From Marinomonas ostreistagni (lineage in GTDB: Bacteria > Pseudomonadota > Gammaproteobacteria > Pseudomonadales > Marinomonadaceae): a DNA stretch of 64,000 bases. Of this stretch, positions 20,488-30,199 are shown in pieces. Within the stretch, counting starts at the first letter, position 1, and every line of letters starts with the position of its first letter. Made by a program: the position numbers and the translations under genes. Under the pieces are notes generated by a model, which was not told where the DNA came from, did no database searches, and worked only from the letters and a program-made list of their open reading frames with translations. The DNA lies in the NCBI RefSeq assembly GCF_016888445.1, contig NZ_JAFEKF010000001.1, positions 1,054,001-1,118,000 of the forward strand, given 5' to 3'.

Positions 20488-21137
20488 GCTTCCCCGTCGT
20501 TGTTCTAATTTCAGGCAGCGGCAGCAACTTGCAGGCTTTGATCGATCAAAGCCTGCAAGGTGATCTTGATATCGACATCAAAGCTGTCATTAGCAATAAA
20601 GCGTCGGCTTTTGGTCTAGAGCGCGCGAGCAAAGCTGGCATTCCAACACACAGCCTTGATCACAAGCAATTTGAATCACGTGAAGCGTTTGATCAAGCAC
20701 TGATGCAGGTGATTGATCAGTACCAACCCAAGCTAGTGGTGCTTGCAGGTTTTATGCGCATCTTGACCGAGCAATTTACTCGTCACTATGAAGGACGCAT
20801 GCTTAATATTCACCCCTCTCTACTGCCTAAGTATAAAGGGCTGAATACCCACCAACGAGCACTTGAGGATGGCGAAACAGAGCATGGCGTTTCAGTCCAC
20901 TTTGTTACCTCGGAACTTGATGGCGGTGCAGTAGTCTTACAAGCAGCCACTGACGTTCAAGCTGACGATACCGCAGACTCACTTGCGCAAAAAGTTCATA
21001 CTCTTGAACACATCATTTATCCATTAAGTGTAAAGTGGTTTAGTACAGGACGCTTAACACTTGAGAACGGAATCGCTAACTTAGATGGTCAAGCGCTACC
21101 CACGACAGGTATGCGCTACCACAATGCATTAACTTAG
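20484..21137 (+). CDS. purN: Phosphoribosylglycinamide formyltransferase
   Basis: PurN transfers a formyl group from 10-formyl-tetrahydrofolate to GAR. In 217 residues it shows the N-terminal substrate loop ([17 protein letters not shown]), [15 protein letters not shown], and the catalytic motif [20 protein letters not shown] with the His and the following [15 protein letters not shown] containing the catalytic Asp. It is coupled to purM by overlapping start and stop. Confidence 0.98.
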   Translation: MSFPVVVLISGSGSNLQALIDQSLQGDLDIDIKAVISNKASAFGLERASKAGIPTHSLDHKQFESREAFDQALMQVIDQYQPKLVVLAGFMRILTEQFTRHYEGRMLNIHPSLLPKYKGLNTHQRALEDGETEHGVSVHFVTSELDGGAVVLQAATDVQADDTADSLAQKVHTLEHIIYPLSVKWFSTGRLTLENGIANLDGQALPTTGMRYHNALT

Positions 21138-21154
21138 CAACAGGAAGTATTATT

Positions 21155-21886
21155 ATGGGCATTCGCCGGATTATTGTCGCTGCAACACTCGCCATTCCCA
21201 CTCTGCCCATAATTGCCGACTCGCCGTCACCTGCTCAAGCACCCGCGGCGAGTTTTTTCCAACCTTACCAAGCCACTTACAGTACGACTTGGAAAAAAGG
21301 CATCAGCATTAAAGTAGAAGGCTCACAAACACTAAGCCAAACCAGTGCCGATCAATGGCGCTTTAAATTTTACGCCGACACCTTCTTTGCTACGCTTTCA
21401 GAGCAAAGCACCTTTACCCGACAAGCATCACAAATACGTCCGCTTTCTTACCATTACCAATCCAGTATTTTAGGTAAGAAAAAACAAGCCAAGTTGACCT
21501 TTGATTGGCAAGCAATGAGTGTTTTGAATGACGTTAAGCAGAAGCCTTGGCGTATGGACATTACCGATCAAACACTCGATCGCCTAAGCATGCAATTGCA
21601 GTTACGCTATGACCTCAAAGCCGATCCAACAGGGAATTTTGCTTATCACATAGCAGACGGCGGCAAACTCAAGACCTATGCATTTGCAGCACAAGGCCAT
21701 GAACAGATTGACACCCAATTGGGGAAGCTGGACGCCATCAAAGTCATTCGTACTGATAACGACTCAGATAAACGTAGCTCCTATTTTTGGTTTGCCCCAA
21801 AGTACGACTTTTTGTTAGTCAGAATGGAATACCACGACAAAGGCGAATCCTACACTCTCGATCTTGAGAAGATCGCTCTCAAGTAG
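21155..21886 (+). CDS. DUF3108 domain protein, secreted or periplasmic
   Basis: The 243-residue protein has an N-terminal signal peptide (RRIIVAATLAIPTLPIIA) and a beta-rich DUF3108 domain with the typical opening (FQPYQATYSTTWKKG) and end (YFWFAPKYDFLLVRMEYHDKGESYTLDL). Family members occur next to purN in pseudomonads; the function is unknown. It starts 17 bases after purN with an AGGAAG ribosome site and probably belongs to the same transcript. Confidence 0.88.
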   Translation: MGIRRIIVAATLAIPTLPIIADSPSPAQAPAASFFQPYQATYSTTWKKGISIKVEGSQTLSQTSADQWRFKFYADTFFATLSEQSTFTRQASQIRPLSYHYQSSILGKKKQAKLTFDWQAMSVLNDVKQKPWRMDITDQTLDRLSMQLQLRYDLKADPTGNFAYHIADGGKLKTYAFAAQGHEQIDTQLGKLDAIKVIRTDNDSDKRSSYFWFAPKYDFLLVRMEYHDKGESYTLDLEKIALK

Positions 21887-21906
21887 CACTAAAGGTAGTG
21901 CTACTT
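21881..21906. terminator. Bidirectional hairpin between the DUF3108 gene and mobA
   Basis: AAGTAGCACTA and TAGTGCTACTT form an 11-bp perfect stem with loop AAGG. It covers both convergent stop codons. The T tract is short, so termination strength is uncertain. Confidence 0.6.
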
Positions 21907-22500
21907 CGCTGCTTGTAGTTGGTGGCTGTAATTAAAGTTGTCAAACTCGCTTTCCACATCCCAATGGACCGCGTGACAGCCAATTTCACGATAAAACTTC
22001 ATCACACCATGGTGTTCAGCAGTGTGCAAAAACGCTCTAAGTGATGCCTGTAATGACGCTACAGGCAAGATGGCATGTAAAGGCTGAGAACCGGAGACAG
22101 TAGACAAGTAGTGAATTTTATCAGAGCAGGCTTCAGCACTAGCAATTAGCTCAACGAGCGCTGCACGAGAAAGCTTAGGCGTATCACATGGCAACACTAG
22201 CATATGCGAACTATGTACATATCCCAGCACCGCCAAAAGACCACCTAGCGGACCGACTCCCCCCAAACATTCATCGTCTGGTACAACGCAGTCAGCCATT
22301 TGGCGGTAGCGATCAAGATTGCGATTGGCACTAATAACAAGAGACTCACTAAGTGAGCCGGCCAAAGACAGCATATAATGTACTAATGGGCGGCCTTGGT
22401 AGATCTGCAAACCTTTATCAACGCCCCCCATTCGCTGTCCTTCGCCACCTGCGAGAATGACGGCAGTAAGAGTTATATCGGAGTAATGAGAAACCACCAC
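21901..22500 (-). CDS. mobA: Molybdenum cofactor guanylyltransferase
   Basis: MobA adds GMP to molybdopterin to form the bis-MGD cofactor. The 199 residues show the nucleotide-binding signature LAGGEGQRMGGVDKGL, the PLVHYML segment and VLPCDTPKL for metal binding. It begins with GTG at 22500, sharing one base with the stop of the upstream LuxR-type gene (TAGTG), so the two are probably translated together. No other molybdenum gene is present in the window, and its pairing with a regulator and a secretion operon may be only positional. Confidence 0.93.
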   Translation of the reverse strand: MVVSHYSDITLTAVILAGGEGQRMGGVDKGLQIYQGRPLVHYMLSLAGSLSESLVISANRNLDRYRQMADCVVPDDECLGGVGPLGGLLAVLGYVHSSHMLVLPCDTPKLSRAALVELIASAEACSDKIHYLSTVSGSQPLHAILPVASLQASLRAFLHTAEHHGVMKFYREIGCHAVHWDVESEFDNFNYSHQLQAAK

Positions 22501-23183
22501 TAATGTGCCATCAACTGATCAGGAGACTGAGTTTCATCGGCTGAGCCATGGGACTTAATATGCTGCTGTACTAACAAAGCTAGCGCTAGGCGATCTTTTA
22601 CCGCCAGTTTTTTATAAATAGCAGTCAAATGGGCCTTAACCGTACGTTCAGTGATATTCATCTGTGTTGCAATCACCTTATTGGAAGACCCTCGAGACAC
22701 CAACAACGCCACCGCATTTTCACGCTCAGACAGACTCCCTAATTCATCCTGTTCCCAATGTTCCTCAGGAATATTCTTTGCAGACTGAGCAATTAAGCTT
22801 TGAATGAACTCTTTTCCGCCCCAAATCTCACCCGATTCCACTACCGACATAATAAGAGACAACTGCTCCGCCTTAACAAATGGAGGGCATTGGGCATTAA
22901 CGCCCGCTGACAGCATGCGAATACCAGCCGTTTGGCTACGTAAGTAAGGAAAAGCGATAATATTAAGGTTGGCGTGCGCATTTCTAAGCGCCACCACATC
23001 TTCTACTTTTCTGGAGAACTGCGCTTCATCAAGATAAACAAAGCAGTAGTCATATGGCTCCTTGGCTAACTGATCTAGCGTTTCCTGCTGACCTGTTGTG
23101 CGCGTCAACTCCGCTCGACCACTCAAGACATTGCACCAGTGGAGCCATACTGATTCATTAACGTTCCAGCACAATATTTTCAC
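22500..23183 (-). CDS. LuxR-type transcriptional regulator with atypical receiver-like domain
   Basis: The C-terminal 65 residues are a clear LuxR/NarL helix-turn-helix (LSERENAVALLVSRGSSNKV, then ITERTVKAHLTAIYKKLAV). The N-terminal 125 residues look like a receiver: an Asp in FVYLDE lies near the phosphoacceptor position and FVK resembles the conserved Lys, but the acidic pair after the first strand is replaced (CWNVNES). Phosphorylation is therefore doubtful. It lies 105 bases downstream of the type I secretion genes lapC/lapB on the same strand, so it may regulate adhesion functions; this is inference from position. No partner kinase is adjacent. Confidence 0.82.
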   Translation of the reverse strand: MKILCWNVNESVWLHWCNVLSGRAELTRTTGQQETLDQLAKEPYDYCFVYLDEAQFSRKVEDVVALRNAHANLNIIAFPYLRSQTAGIRMLSAGVNAQCPPFVKAEQLSLIMSVVESGEIWGGKEFIQSLIAQSAKNIPEEHWEQDELGSLSERENAVALLVSRGSSNKVIATQMNITERTVKAHLTAIYKKLAVKDRLALALLVQQHIKSHGSADETQSPDQLMAH

Positions 23184-23288
23184 GATAGATGTATCCTTAA
23201 GACTGTATACTTTGATGTTAGCGCTAGCCCTAATTCTTCCCTGTAATGTTTTGTAACAAAAGCATGTTTAGCAACGGAATTTATGTAA

Positions 23289-24620
23289 CTACCGCTCTCT
23301 TAAAGCGTTTTGTTTTGCCTTAAATATTGGTTTAAGAATATAGTCAATAATAGTCTTTTTACCAGTAATGATATCCACTGATGCCTGCATACCTGGGATG
23401 ATTGGCAGAGGATTAGCCTCACTACCTAGATAACTTTTATCAGTACGAACACGTACGACATAGAAACTGTTACCCTCTTCATCCACGATAGTGTCTGCCG
23501 AGATCGTTTCAACCGACGCCTCAAGGCCACCATAAATGGAGAAATCGTAGGCGCTTAATTTCACAACAGCTGGCAAATCCGGCTTAATAAAGCCAATATC
23601 CTCTGGCTTGATGCGCGCTTCAATCAACAGCGAATCTTCGATGGGCACCACTTCCATTAAATTCATACCAGGGCGAATCACTCCACCGACCGTATTGATC
23701 TCAATTTGCTTCACCACCCCTTTCACTGGCGAAGTCACCAAAGTACGATTCACCTTATCCTCTAAGGAGACGCTAGCCTCACGGATGCTGTCTAAATCGG
23801 CACGCACATCTGTCAATTGCTCTTGTGCTTCAGCCCTGAACTTCGCTTCACTTTCTTCTAATTTGGTTTGTGCCTCAACCAATGCAGAGCGCGCTCGCGG
23901 TAGGGCCAAGCGTGTCGCCTCAAGCTCCCCTTGTAGCTGGTTAACCTGGCGCTCCAACTGCAGTAACTCTACTCTTGATACCGCCCCTTGCGCAAAAGCC
24001 GGACGTGTTAAACGTAGCTCTTCACTGGCCAACTCGTAACTGCTGCGCAAGTTGCTCAATTTGGCCTCTTGCTCAACAATTTCTTGGCGGCGCTGCTGAA
24101 CCTGCTGTTCAAAAATCGCTTGGTTAGCAGCAAGAGAAGCTGCACGGTTATCATACAGATTCGTTTCACGATCGATTAGGTCTTGATAATCTTTGGTGAG
24201 CCTATCAGGAAAGTCAGGCGCCTGGCCGTTCGCTTCGGCATATAAGCGCGCCGCGCGAGCCAACAAATTCATCTCTTCGGCTTGGCGCTCACGCAATGTT
24301 GATAAAGCCTCTGTGTTTTCGATCGTCATCAACAAATCACCAGCTTCAACACGCTGGCCAATGCGCACATTAATCTCTTTTAGAATGCCGCCTTCAAGGT
24401 TCTGAATAACCTGTACTTGGCTGGAAGGAATGACCTTACCATCACCGACCGTCACCTCATCCAGCTCGGTAAAATAGGCCCAAATTAGCGCACACACAAC
24501 AAACAGCAAGACACACCAAAGAATGATGCGCCCACCACGTGGGGTTTTCAGCATCAGGGCTGCATTACGATCACTCAAAAAGCTGAGATCTGATTGTGCT
24601 ACTGAAGTATTTTTACTCAT
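23289..24620 (-). CDS. lapC: Type I secretion membrane fusion protein (LapC-like, HlyD family)
   Basis: This periplasmic adaptor links the inner-membrane ABC exporter to a TolC-type channel. In 443 residues there is a short cytoplasmic N-terminus, one membrane helix (RIILWCVLLFVVCALIWAYF), a split biotinyl-lipoyl-like domain (VQVIQNLEGGILKEINVRIGQRV and later VTSPVKGVVKQIEI), a long coiled coil near residues 110-280, and the family C-terminal block (LPIIPGMQASVDIITGKKT followed by DYILKPI). It lies 4 bases after the ABC gene. With LapB, LapD and LapG present, it most likely exports a large LapA-type adhesin. Confidence 0.92.
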   Translation of the reverse strand: MSKNTSVAQSDLSFLSDRNAALMLKTPRGGRIILWCVLLFVVCALIWAYFTELDEVTVGDGKVIPSSQVQVIQNLEGGILKEINVRIGQRVEAGDLLMTIENTEALSTLRERQAEEMNLLARAARLYAEANGQAPDFPDRLTKDYQDLIDRETNLYDNRAASLAANQAIFEQQVQQRRQEIVEQEAKLSNLRSSYELASEELRLTRPAFAQGAVSRVELLQLERQVNQLQGELEATRLALPRARSALVEAQTKLEESEAKFRAEAQEQLTDVRADLDSIREASVSLEDKVNRTLVTSPVKGVVKQIEINTVGGVIRPGMNLMEVVPIEDSLLIEARIKPEDIGFIKPDLPAVVKLSAYDFSIYGGLEASVETISADTIVDEEGNSFYVVRVRTDKSYLGSEANPLPIIPGMQASVDIITGKKTIIDYILKPIFKAKQNALRER

Positions 24621-24624
24621 TGAT

Positions 24625-26955
24625 TTAGCTTACCTTAAGCTTGCCTTGACGCAACGCTTCAAAGACTTGTTCTTTCGGTCCATCGGCAACAATGCGACTG
24701 TTATCCATGACGATAATTCGATCTACTAGGTCAAGCATTGACGACTTATGGGTGATTAGAATCAAGGTTTTATCCGCAATAATATTTGCTAGACGACGCT
24801 TCATTCGTACCTCAGTGGTGTTATCCATTGACGCGGTTGGCTCATCTAAAATCATGATTTGCGGGTCAAATAGCAGTGCACGAGCAATCGCCACACTTTG
24901 TCTTTGACCACCCGATAATTGCAAACCACGCTCACCAACAATACTATCCAGTCCCGACGGACGGTGATTAGCAAACTCTGACACACCCGACAAATCTGCT
25001 GCTCGAATAATCGCCTCATCTTCAATATAAGGCACACCAAAACAGATATTCTCTTTGATGCTGCCATAAAATAAACTGACATCCTGAGACACCACACCAA
25101 TGCTACGGCGCAAGTCCACCGGATTAACTTGGCGCAGATCAATGCCATCAATACGCACGGCGCCTTCGCGCGGCTCGTAAAGCCCCGTCATAAGCTTACC
25201 TAAGGTGCTTTTACCAGAACCGATTCGGCCGATAATGGCGACTTTTTCGCCGGCTTTAATACTAAGATTGAGCGCCGCCACAGCATCCTGCTCTTCTTCA
25301 GGATAGCTGAAGCTAACATTGTCGAACTCAAAGCGTCCGTCAAAACGAGAACGATGCACAAATTTAGTATCTTCTGGCTGTTCGACGGGGGAAGCCATGA
25401 TTTCGTTCAATGCTTTAAACGCTGACTTTGCGTAATTGTAACGCGAAGCCAATGCTGCAAACTGCGCCATCGGCGCTAAAGCGCGCCCCGTCAGCATGAC
25501 GGAGGCAATCAAGGCTCCCATACTCATCTCACCTTCGGAGATCAGGTACACCCCGACAATCACCATCGCCACACTGGTCATCTGCTGCGCAGTCATAGCA
25601 AAAGAAGAACAAGACTGAGCCAATTGACGCGTTTTTAAGCCCCAGTCAGCGATGTTGCCTACCGCACTTTCCCAATGTTGCTGCAAGGTACCTTGGGCGT
25701 TGTTCAGCTTAACGCTCTCAGCATTAGAAAGACTTTCAATCAATACCGCATTTTTCTGCAACGATGTTTTTTGCCCTTCTTCGATCGAATTACGCAATGG
25801 TGCTTGGATCACTAAGGAGTAAATCAAAACCAGAGCAATGGTGATCAACGGAATCACCCCCATAGGTCCACCGATTAACCAAATCACCCCAACGATTAGG
25901 AACATAAAAGGGATGTCGACCAAGGTGGTAATAGACGCAGAGGTAATAAACTCGCGAATGCTGTCAAACTCTTGCAGATTTTTTGCGAACGCACCGACCG
26001 ACTTAGGACGTGACGCCATGCGAATGTTATTGACCTTGGCAAAAATATTGGCGGACAGCAGAATATCTGACTTTTTGCCCGCTACATCAATAAAGTAGGC
26101 ACGCAAGGTACGCAGTAAGAAATCGAAGAAATAGACGATTGTCACGCCGATCGCCAATACCCATAAGGTATCGAAGGCATTGTTAGGCACCACTCGGTCA
26201 TACACATTCATGACAAACAGTGGGCTAGCCAAAGCAAAGATATTGATCAATAACGAGGCAATGAACACATCTCGATAAATACGCCAAGAGGTCGCCACCG
26301 TCCCCCAAAACCAATGCCGATCGTTGACCTTCTCATCTTTAGTGGACTGTGCTCGCTTATCAAAACGGTATTGCGGGCGAATAAAAAAGCAGTATCCAGT
26401 GTATAGCTCAGCGATGTTTTCCCACGCGAGCCACGTCTCACCATCCCCTGTTTCAGGCAAAAATACTTTGACCTGCTGCTCTTGCTCATCAACTTCAAGC
26501 ATCACACAAGCTTGATCATTTTCAAGCAACAGTACCACTGGCAATAACGCTGATGAAATCTTGTCTAGCGGGCGTTTGACGAAGCGTGTTACTAAGCCGA
26601 TACGCTGTGCTGCTCGCTGGAACAATTCTGGCGTCATACCGCTTTGCGACAATGGCAAGCCGACAGACACCCCTTGATGCGTATAAGGGTTATCAAAATA
26701 TTTGGTCAGGCTCACCAAGCAATCGAGTAATGGGTCCGGAGTTTCTAACTCTTCTACAGATTTATGCCACTTACTGTTTTTAGGGCGTGACGCCGACTCG
26801 GTTGCTGCCGCGTTGGCGTCATCTGTCGATGCTGCGTCCGACGCAGTATTATCGTCTTCGGCTGGCTCGGTCTGCGCTAACTCGTCATTACGATCCGTAT
26901 CGTAGTCCGATTCTTCTTGCTTAAGCGAATGTTCAGAACTGTTATTTGCAGCCAT
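24625..26955 (-). CDS. lapB: Type I secretion ABC permease/ATPase (LapB/LssB family)
   Basis: LapB is the inner-membrane engine of an adhesin secretion system. The 776 residues hold an acidic low-complexity N-terminus (about 1-65), a degenerate C39-peptidase-like domain (DPLLDCLVSLTKYFDNPY), six membrane helices (about 220-480) and an ATPase domain with Walker A GRIGSGKST, signature LSGGQRQS and Walker B IMILDEPTAS. The C39-like part lacks a recognisable Cys-Gly catalytic motif, as in LapB, and probably only binds substrate. The acidic N-terminal extension of about 65 residues is rich in Asp, Glu, Ala and Ser. Confidence 0.93.
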   Translation of the reverse strand: MAANNSSEHSLKQEESDYDTDRNDELAQTEPAEDDNTASDAASTDDANAAATESASRPKNSKWHKSVEELETPDPLLDCLVSLTKYFDNPYTHQGVSVGLPLSQSGMTPELFQRAAQRIGLVTRFVKRPLDKISSALLPVVLLLENDQACVMLEVDEQEQQVKVFLPETGDGETWLAWENIAELYTGYCFFIRPQYRFDKRAQSTKDEKVNDRHWFWGTVATSWRIYRDVFIASLLINIFALASPLFVMNVYDRVVPNNAFDTLWVLAIGVTIVYFFDFLLRTLRAYFIDVAGKKSDILLSANIFAKVNNIRMASRPKSVGAFAKNLQEFDSIREFITSASITTLVDIPFMFLIVGVIWLIGGPMGVIPLITIALVLIYSLVIQAPLRNSIEEGQKTSLQKNAVLIESLSNAESVKLNNAQGTLQQHWESAVGNIADWGLKTRQLAQSCSSFAMTAQQMTSVAMVIVGVYLISEGEMSMGALIASVMLTGRALAPMAQFAALASRYNYAKSAFKALNEIMASPVEQPEDTKFVHRSRFDGRFEFDNVSFSYPEEEQDAVAALNLSIKAGEKVAIIGRIGSGKSTLGKLMTGLYEPREGAVRIDGIDLRQVNPVDLRRSIGVVSQDVSLFYGSIKENICFGVPYIEDEAIIRAADLSGVSEFANHRPSGLDSIVGERGLQLSGGQRQSVAIARALLFDPQIMILDEPTASMDNTTEVRMKRRLANIIADKTLILITHKSSMLDLVDRIIVMDNSRIVADGPKEQVFEALRQGKLKVS

Positions 26956-27181
26956 GTTATGTGATTCCGTTGCGCGGGAGTTTACAGCCTAGTAGAGGAT
27001 AAAGGTGTTCAACGACTGACAAAGCTTGCCCGCTAAAAAACACCCATAATCATACTCTAAGAGAAAATTTAAACGTATAGTATGTTACAACAACTTGATT
27101 AGTAATCTAAAATTCAATCATCGTAACCCATACACATCATGAATATAACCATTATGGTTCAATATAGAAGGTGATCAAAGG

Positions 27182-27535
27182 ATGCTGTACGCAAAATTAG
27201 ACGAAAACGGCGACATCTTAGATGTTGCTACCCAACATAGTGAAGAATACAACACCTTAGTCGCCCCAGATAATCCTGTTGTCGCAAATATTCTGGCACA
27301 AAAACTTGACCAAAAGTCCTCACAAGATCTTCTGCACTCTTCTGATCAAGACATGATGCGGGTACTGGAAGATTTAATTGATTTACTAGCAGAAAAGCGC
27401 TTAATTCAATTTACCGAACTGCCACTTGCGGCACAAAAGAAAATCCTCAGCCGCAAATGGGTGCGTAATATCCATAACGGTAACAATGAAGCCCTCATCC
27501 TTGAGGAATTCAACGAAACCGATTCGTTAATATAA
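27182..27535 (+). CDS. Small acidic protein of a conserved but uncharacterised family
   Basis: The 117-residue protein begins MLYAKLDENGDI and has a helical centre with MMRVLEDLIDLLAEKRLIQFTELP, then AQKKILSRKWVR. This pattern matches short proteins often labelled 'tryptophan synthase subunit beta-like' in Pseudomonas and Marinomonas genomes, a label that says nothing about function. There is no signal peptide or membrane helix. It is divergent from lapB and convergent with lapD, ending 2 bases from the lapD stop, so the two 3' ends nearly touch. Confidence 0.75.
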   Translation: MLYAKLDENGDILDVATQHSEEYNTLVAPDNPVVANILAQKLDQKSSQDLLHSSDQDMMRVLEDLIDLLAEKRLIQFTELPLAAQKKILSRKWVRNIHNGNNEALILEEFNETDSLI

Positions 27536-27537
27536 GA

Positions 27538-29493
27538 TTAGCGCTCGCCAAAGGCTTCTGGACGCCCGATACCAAAGCCTTGTAGGCCGCTGATATCAAA
27601 CCCGCGAAGGATTTCTATTTGCTCGTCCGTTTCGACACCTGTCGCAATGACTTCGATGTTCAGACTATTGAACATCTTACATAAGGTATGCATAAAGAAG
27701 GACTCTGACTCTTTGCCCACCGCAAGCTTCGTATAGGAAGGGTCCACTTTAACGTAATCCGGCATTAAGGTTTTCAGATATTGGAAAGCAGAAAATTGTT
27801 TGCCAACGTTATCAATACCGAATTTCACGCCATGATTTTTAAGTGTTTGCACCAACAAAAATGCATGATCTTCAGCCGCTAGAACACTTTGCTCAGACAC
27901 TTCAAATGCCAACAATGATTTCACTCTTGCCGGCAATTGCGCCAAGGTTTTATCTAACCAACTTACAAAGGTCAATTTTGCATAACCAGACGCCGACAAG
28001 TTGATCACAAATGGACCTTGATCACGCGTAGTTTCGATGGTCGAGATCACTCGCTCAATAATCACTTGGTCGACCTGCTCACCCAAATCAAACTGTTCTG
28101 CTAGGCCGATGAAATAGCCCGCATGATACTGTTTACCATCGCTCACTAAGCTGGCGTACACTTCTTGCTGTATAATTTGATCACGTTGATTCATATTCGC
28201 AACAGGCTGACGGCGCAAGGCAAAACTTTGCGTCTCGATAGCGTTTTCCAACATCGCTTTCCACGCCATACGACCAATCGCCATTTGCTGCGCCATATCT
28301 GAGTCGAACACTTTAAATTGGTTGGCACCTAATTGCTTCGCCGCCCTTAATGCGGCATCCACCTGTGCCATTGCGCTTGAACGTGTCACGCTGTCATCAA
28401 TAATGACCGCACCGATATTGGCAACAGCTTCCGAATAGCTGATGCGCGCTCCAGACAGCTCTTTGAGTTCAACCATCAAGCTTTGCACCTGTTCTGTTAG
28501 GCGCTCTGTTTCGATATTAGGAATCAAAACAATAAAGTCCGCCCCACTCAATCGCGCCACAATGGCTTCAGGGTATTGGCGCACATGCTTTGAAATAATC
28601 TCAGCGGAGCTACGAATAAAACCATCGGCCGCTTCATAACCGCGCTCATTGTTTACCTTGGCAAGGTCTAATAAGTTCACTAACAACAAGCCATCAAAAG
28701 TACGATCGCCATCATCAAAATGTGCGACGATTTGGCTTTCAAAGAAGTTACGGTTACCTAGGCCACTGACAGGGTCTTTGAACGCTTTGGCCTGCAGCCA
28801 CTGGGCAGTCTGCGCTTCAGCGGCAAATTCTTTTTCCAGCTTCGCCGCCATACGGTTCATGGACTGTACGACGGATTTAAGCTCACGGGTTTTGGGCAAC
28901 TCAGTCATTTGCACAAAGCGGCGCTGCTGAATCGCTTCCGCTTGTTTTTCAACTTGAGATAATGGACGTACCAGCCAACGCACGGCTAAAGCGCCTAATA
29001 GAATCGCGATGGTGCCGATCACAATAAATGAAAGTAATAAATCTCGCGTTGCCAGCCAAAGCTGGTAGTAACCATAACCTGCACTGCCCGTAACATAGAC
29101 TTGGCCCAGCTCGTTCCAGCCATTGGAAATGACCGCTTTCGCCGTAGGCACCTCAAAGTCAATAACTTGGATAAACCAGTCAGGCACACCAACAATGCGC
29201 GTCGGGTTAGCTCGTACAATCGAGCGATCCGTCGCATAAGCATGCACTCTAACTTTGGCAAAATAGCCGCTATCAAACACCGCATTCACGCTACTCTCGA
29301 CGGAAGTATAATCTTCCAGCGCCATGTAGTCAGAGACTTGCATACTCAAGGTTGTAGCAGAGTCCTGGGTGGTCGACTGCAGCTGATTGATCAAATAATC
29401 TTTCGTATTCTGAAAGTTAATCGCCAACACTACTAGGAGCACTAGAGACAAGAGCAGCACAATGGTCAATAAAAGTTGTCTAAATAATGTCAC
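27538..29493 (-). CDS. lapD: LapD-like c-di-GMP receptor with degenerate GGDEF and EAL domains
   Basis: LapD senses cytoplasmic c-di-GMP and controls the periplasmic protease LapG from the inner membrane. The 651 residues comprise a membrane helix (about 7-27), a periplasmic LapD/MoxY-type domain (about 28-150), a second helix, a HAMP domain (RWLVRPLSQVEKQAEAIQ), a GGDEF-like domain and an EAL-like domain. Both catalytic motifs are degenerate: SGADF replaces GGDEF and EVYASL replaces the EAL region, so it should bind but not make or cleave c-di-GMP. It lies 10 bases downstream of lapG. The match in order and degeneracy to Pseudomonas LapD is strong. Confidence 0.93.
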   Translation of the reverse strand: MTLFRQLLLTIVLLLSLVLLVVLAINFQNTKDYLINQLQSTTQDSATTLSMQVSDYMALEDYTSVESSVNAVFDSGYFAKVRVHAYATDRSIVRANPTRIVGVPDWFIQVIDFEVPTAKAVISNGWNELGQVYVTGSAGYGYYQLWLATRDLLLSFIVIGTIAILLGALAVRWLVRPLSQVEKQAEAIQQRRFVQMTELPKTRELKSVVQSMNRMAAKLEKEFAAEAQTAQWLQAKAFKDPVSGLGNRNFFESQIVAHFDDGDRTFDGLLLVNLLDLAKVNNERGYEAADGFIRSSAEIISKHVRQYPEAIVARLSGADFIVLIPNIETERLTEQVQSLMVELKELSGARISYSEAVANIGAVIIDDSVTRSSAMAQVDAALRAAKQLGANQFKVFDSDMAQQMAIGRMAWKAMLENAIETQSFALRRQPVANMNQRDQIIQQEVYASLVSDGKQYHAGYFIGLAEQFDLGEQVDQVIIERVISTIETTRDQGPFVINLSASGYAKLTFVSWLDKTLAQLPARVKSLLAFEVSEQSVLAAEDHAFLLVQTLKNHGVKFGIDNVGKQFSAFQYLKTLMPDYVKVDPSYTKLAVGKESESFFMHTLCKMFNSLNIEVIATGVETDEQIEILRGFDISGLQGFGIGRPEAFGER

Positions 29494-29503
29494 GGTTTGT
29501 CTC

Positions 29504-30196
29504 CTAACCTTCCAAGTCTGTTAGTCGATTATTCAAATCTGTCCATAAGCTTAAACGTGATGAACCCCCTACTAGCTGACCACGGCCCTTTTCTTTGGAG
29601 AGCCACAGGTTTTCAGCATTAAAGGAATAAATTGGTTGCAGGTCATTACGCTGGATTGCCGGCTTAATAGTACGATCCAAGTTATCTAAGATTACTGGGA
29701 CAGAGGTTGGGGTATCATAGTAAGCCAACACCATGTGATGCTGGTTTAATGTTAACGCTTTAACGTAAACAAGTCTTAACTTGTCATCGGGCACGCCAAG
29801 CTCACGCAAGGCAAAGTATTTTGCAATGGTAAAATCTTCACAGTCTCCGCCGCCTGTTGCCAAGAACTCTATCGGCGTTGCCCAATAGTCCTCTTTGCCC
29901 CAGTGTTTGATGTCGTTGACGAACTCCATCATATTAAAGAAGTCATTGACCGTTTGCAGCTTACCCACTACATCAGAGCCTTGTGCACCTTCCACCATCC
30001 GACGCCAAGCCAAGATTCGTTTCTCAGCTCGATCACCGTATTTGGCACCAATGTTTTGCGCCAAGGTCACATATTTTTGTGAAATATCAGCTTGAAGAAA
30101 AGTCGCCCCTAATAGCGCAAGCCCAAGCCACACACTTAAAATGGCACGAGGCCACAAAGTGATGACGCCAGCAAACGCTCGGAGCGACGTTTTCAT
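29504..30196 (-). CDS. lapG: LapG-like periplasmic cysteine protease (bacterial transglutaminase-like)
   Basis: LapG cleaves the N-terminal retention region of LapA-type adhesins, releasing cells from biofilms when LapD no longer holds it. In 230 residues there is an N-terminal signal segment (LWPRAILSVWLGLALLGATF) and the protease domain with catalytic Cys in GGDCEDFTIAKY, His in HHMVLAYY and Asp in PVILDNLDR. Acidic residues around GGDCED fit the calcium site known in LapG. It lies 3 bases after the DUF1244 gene and 10 before lapD. Confidence 0.93.
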   Translation of the reverse strand: MKTSLRAFAGVITLWPRAILSVWLGLALLGATFLQADISQKYVTLAQNIGAKYGDRAEKRILAWRRMVEGAQGSDVVGKLQTVNDFFNMMEFVNDIKHWGKEDYWATPIEFLATGGGDCEDFTIAKYFALRELGVPDDKLRLVYVKALTLNQHHMVLAYYDTPTSVPVILDNLDRTIKPAIQRNDLQPIYSFNAENLWLSKEKGRGQLVGGSSRLSLWTDLNNRLTDLEG

Positions 30197-30199
30197 CGA

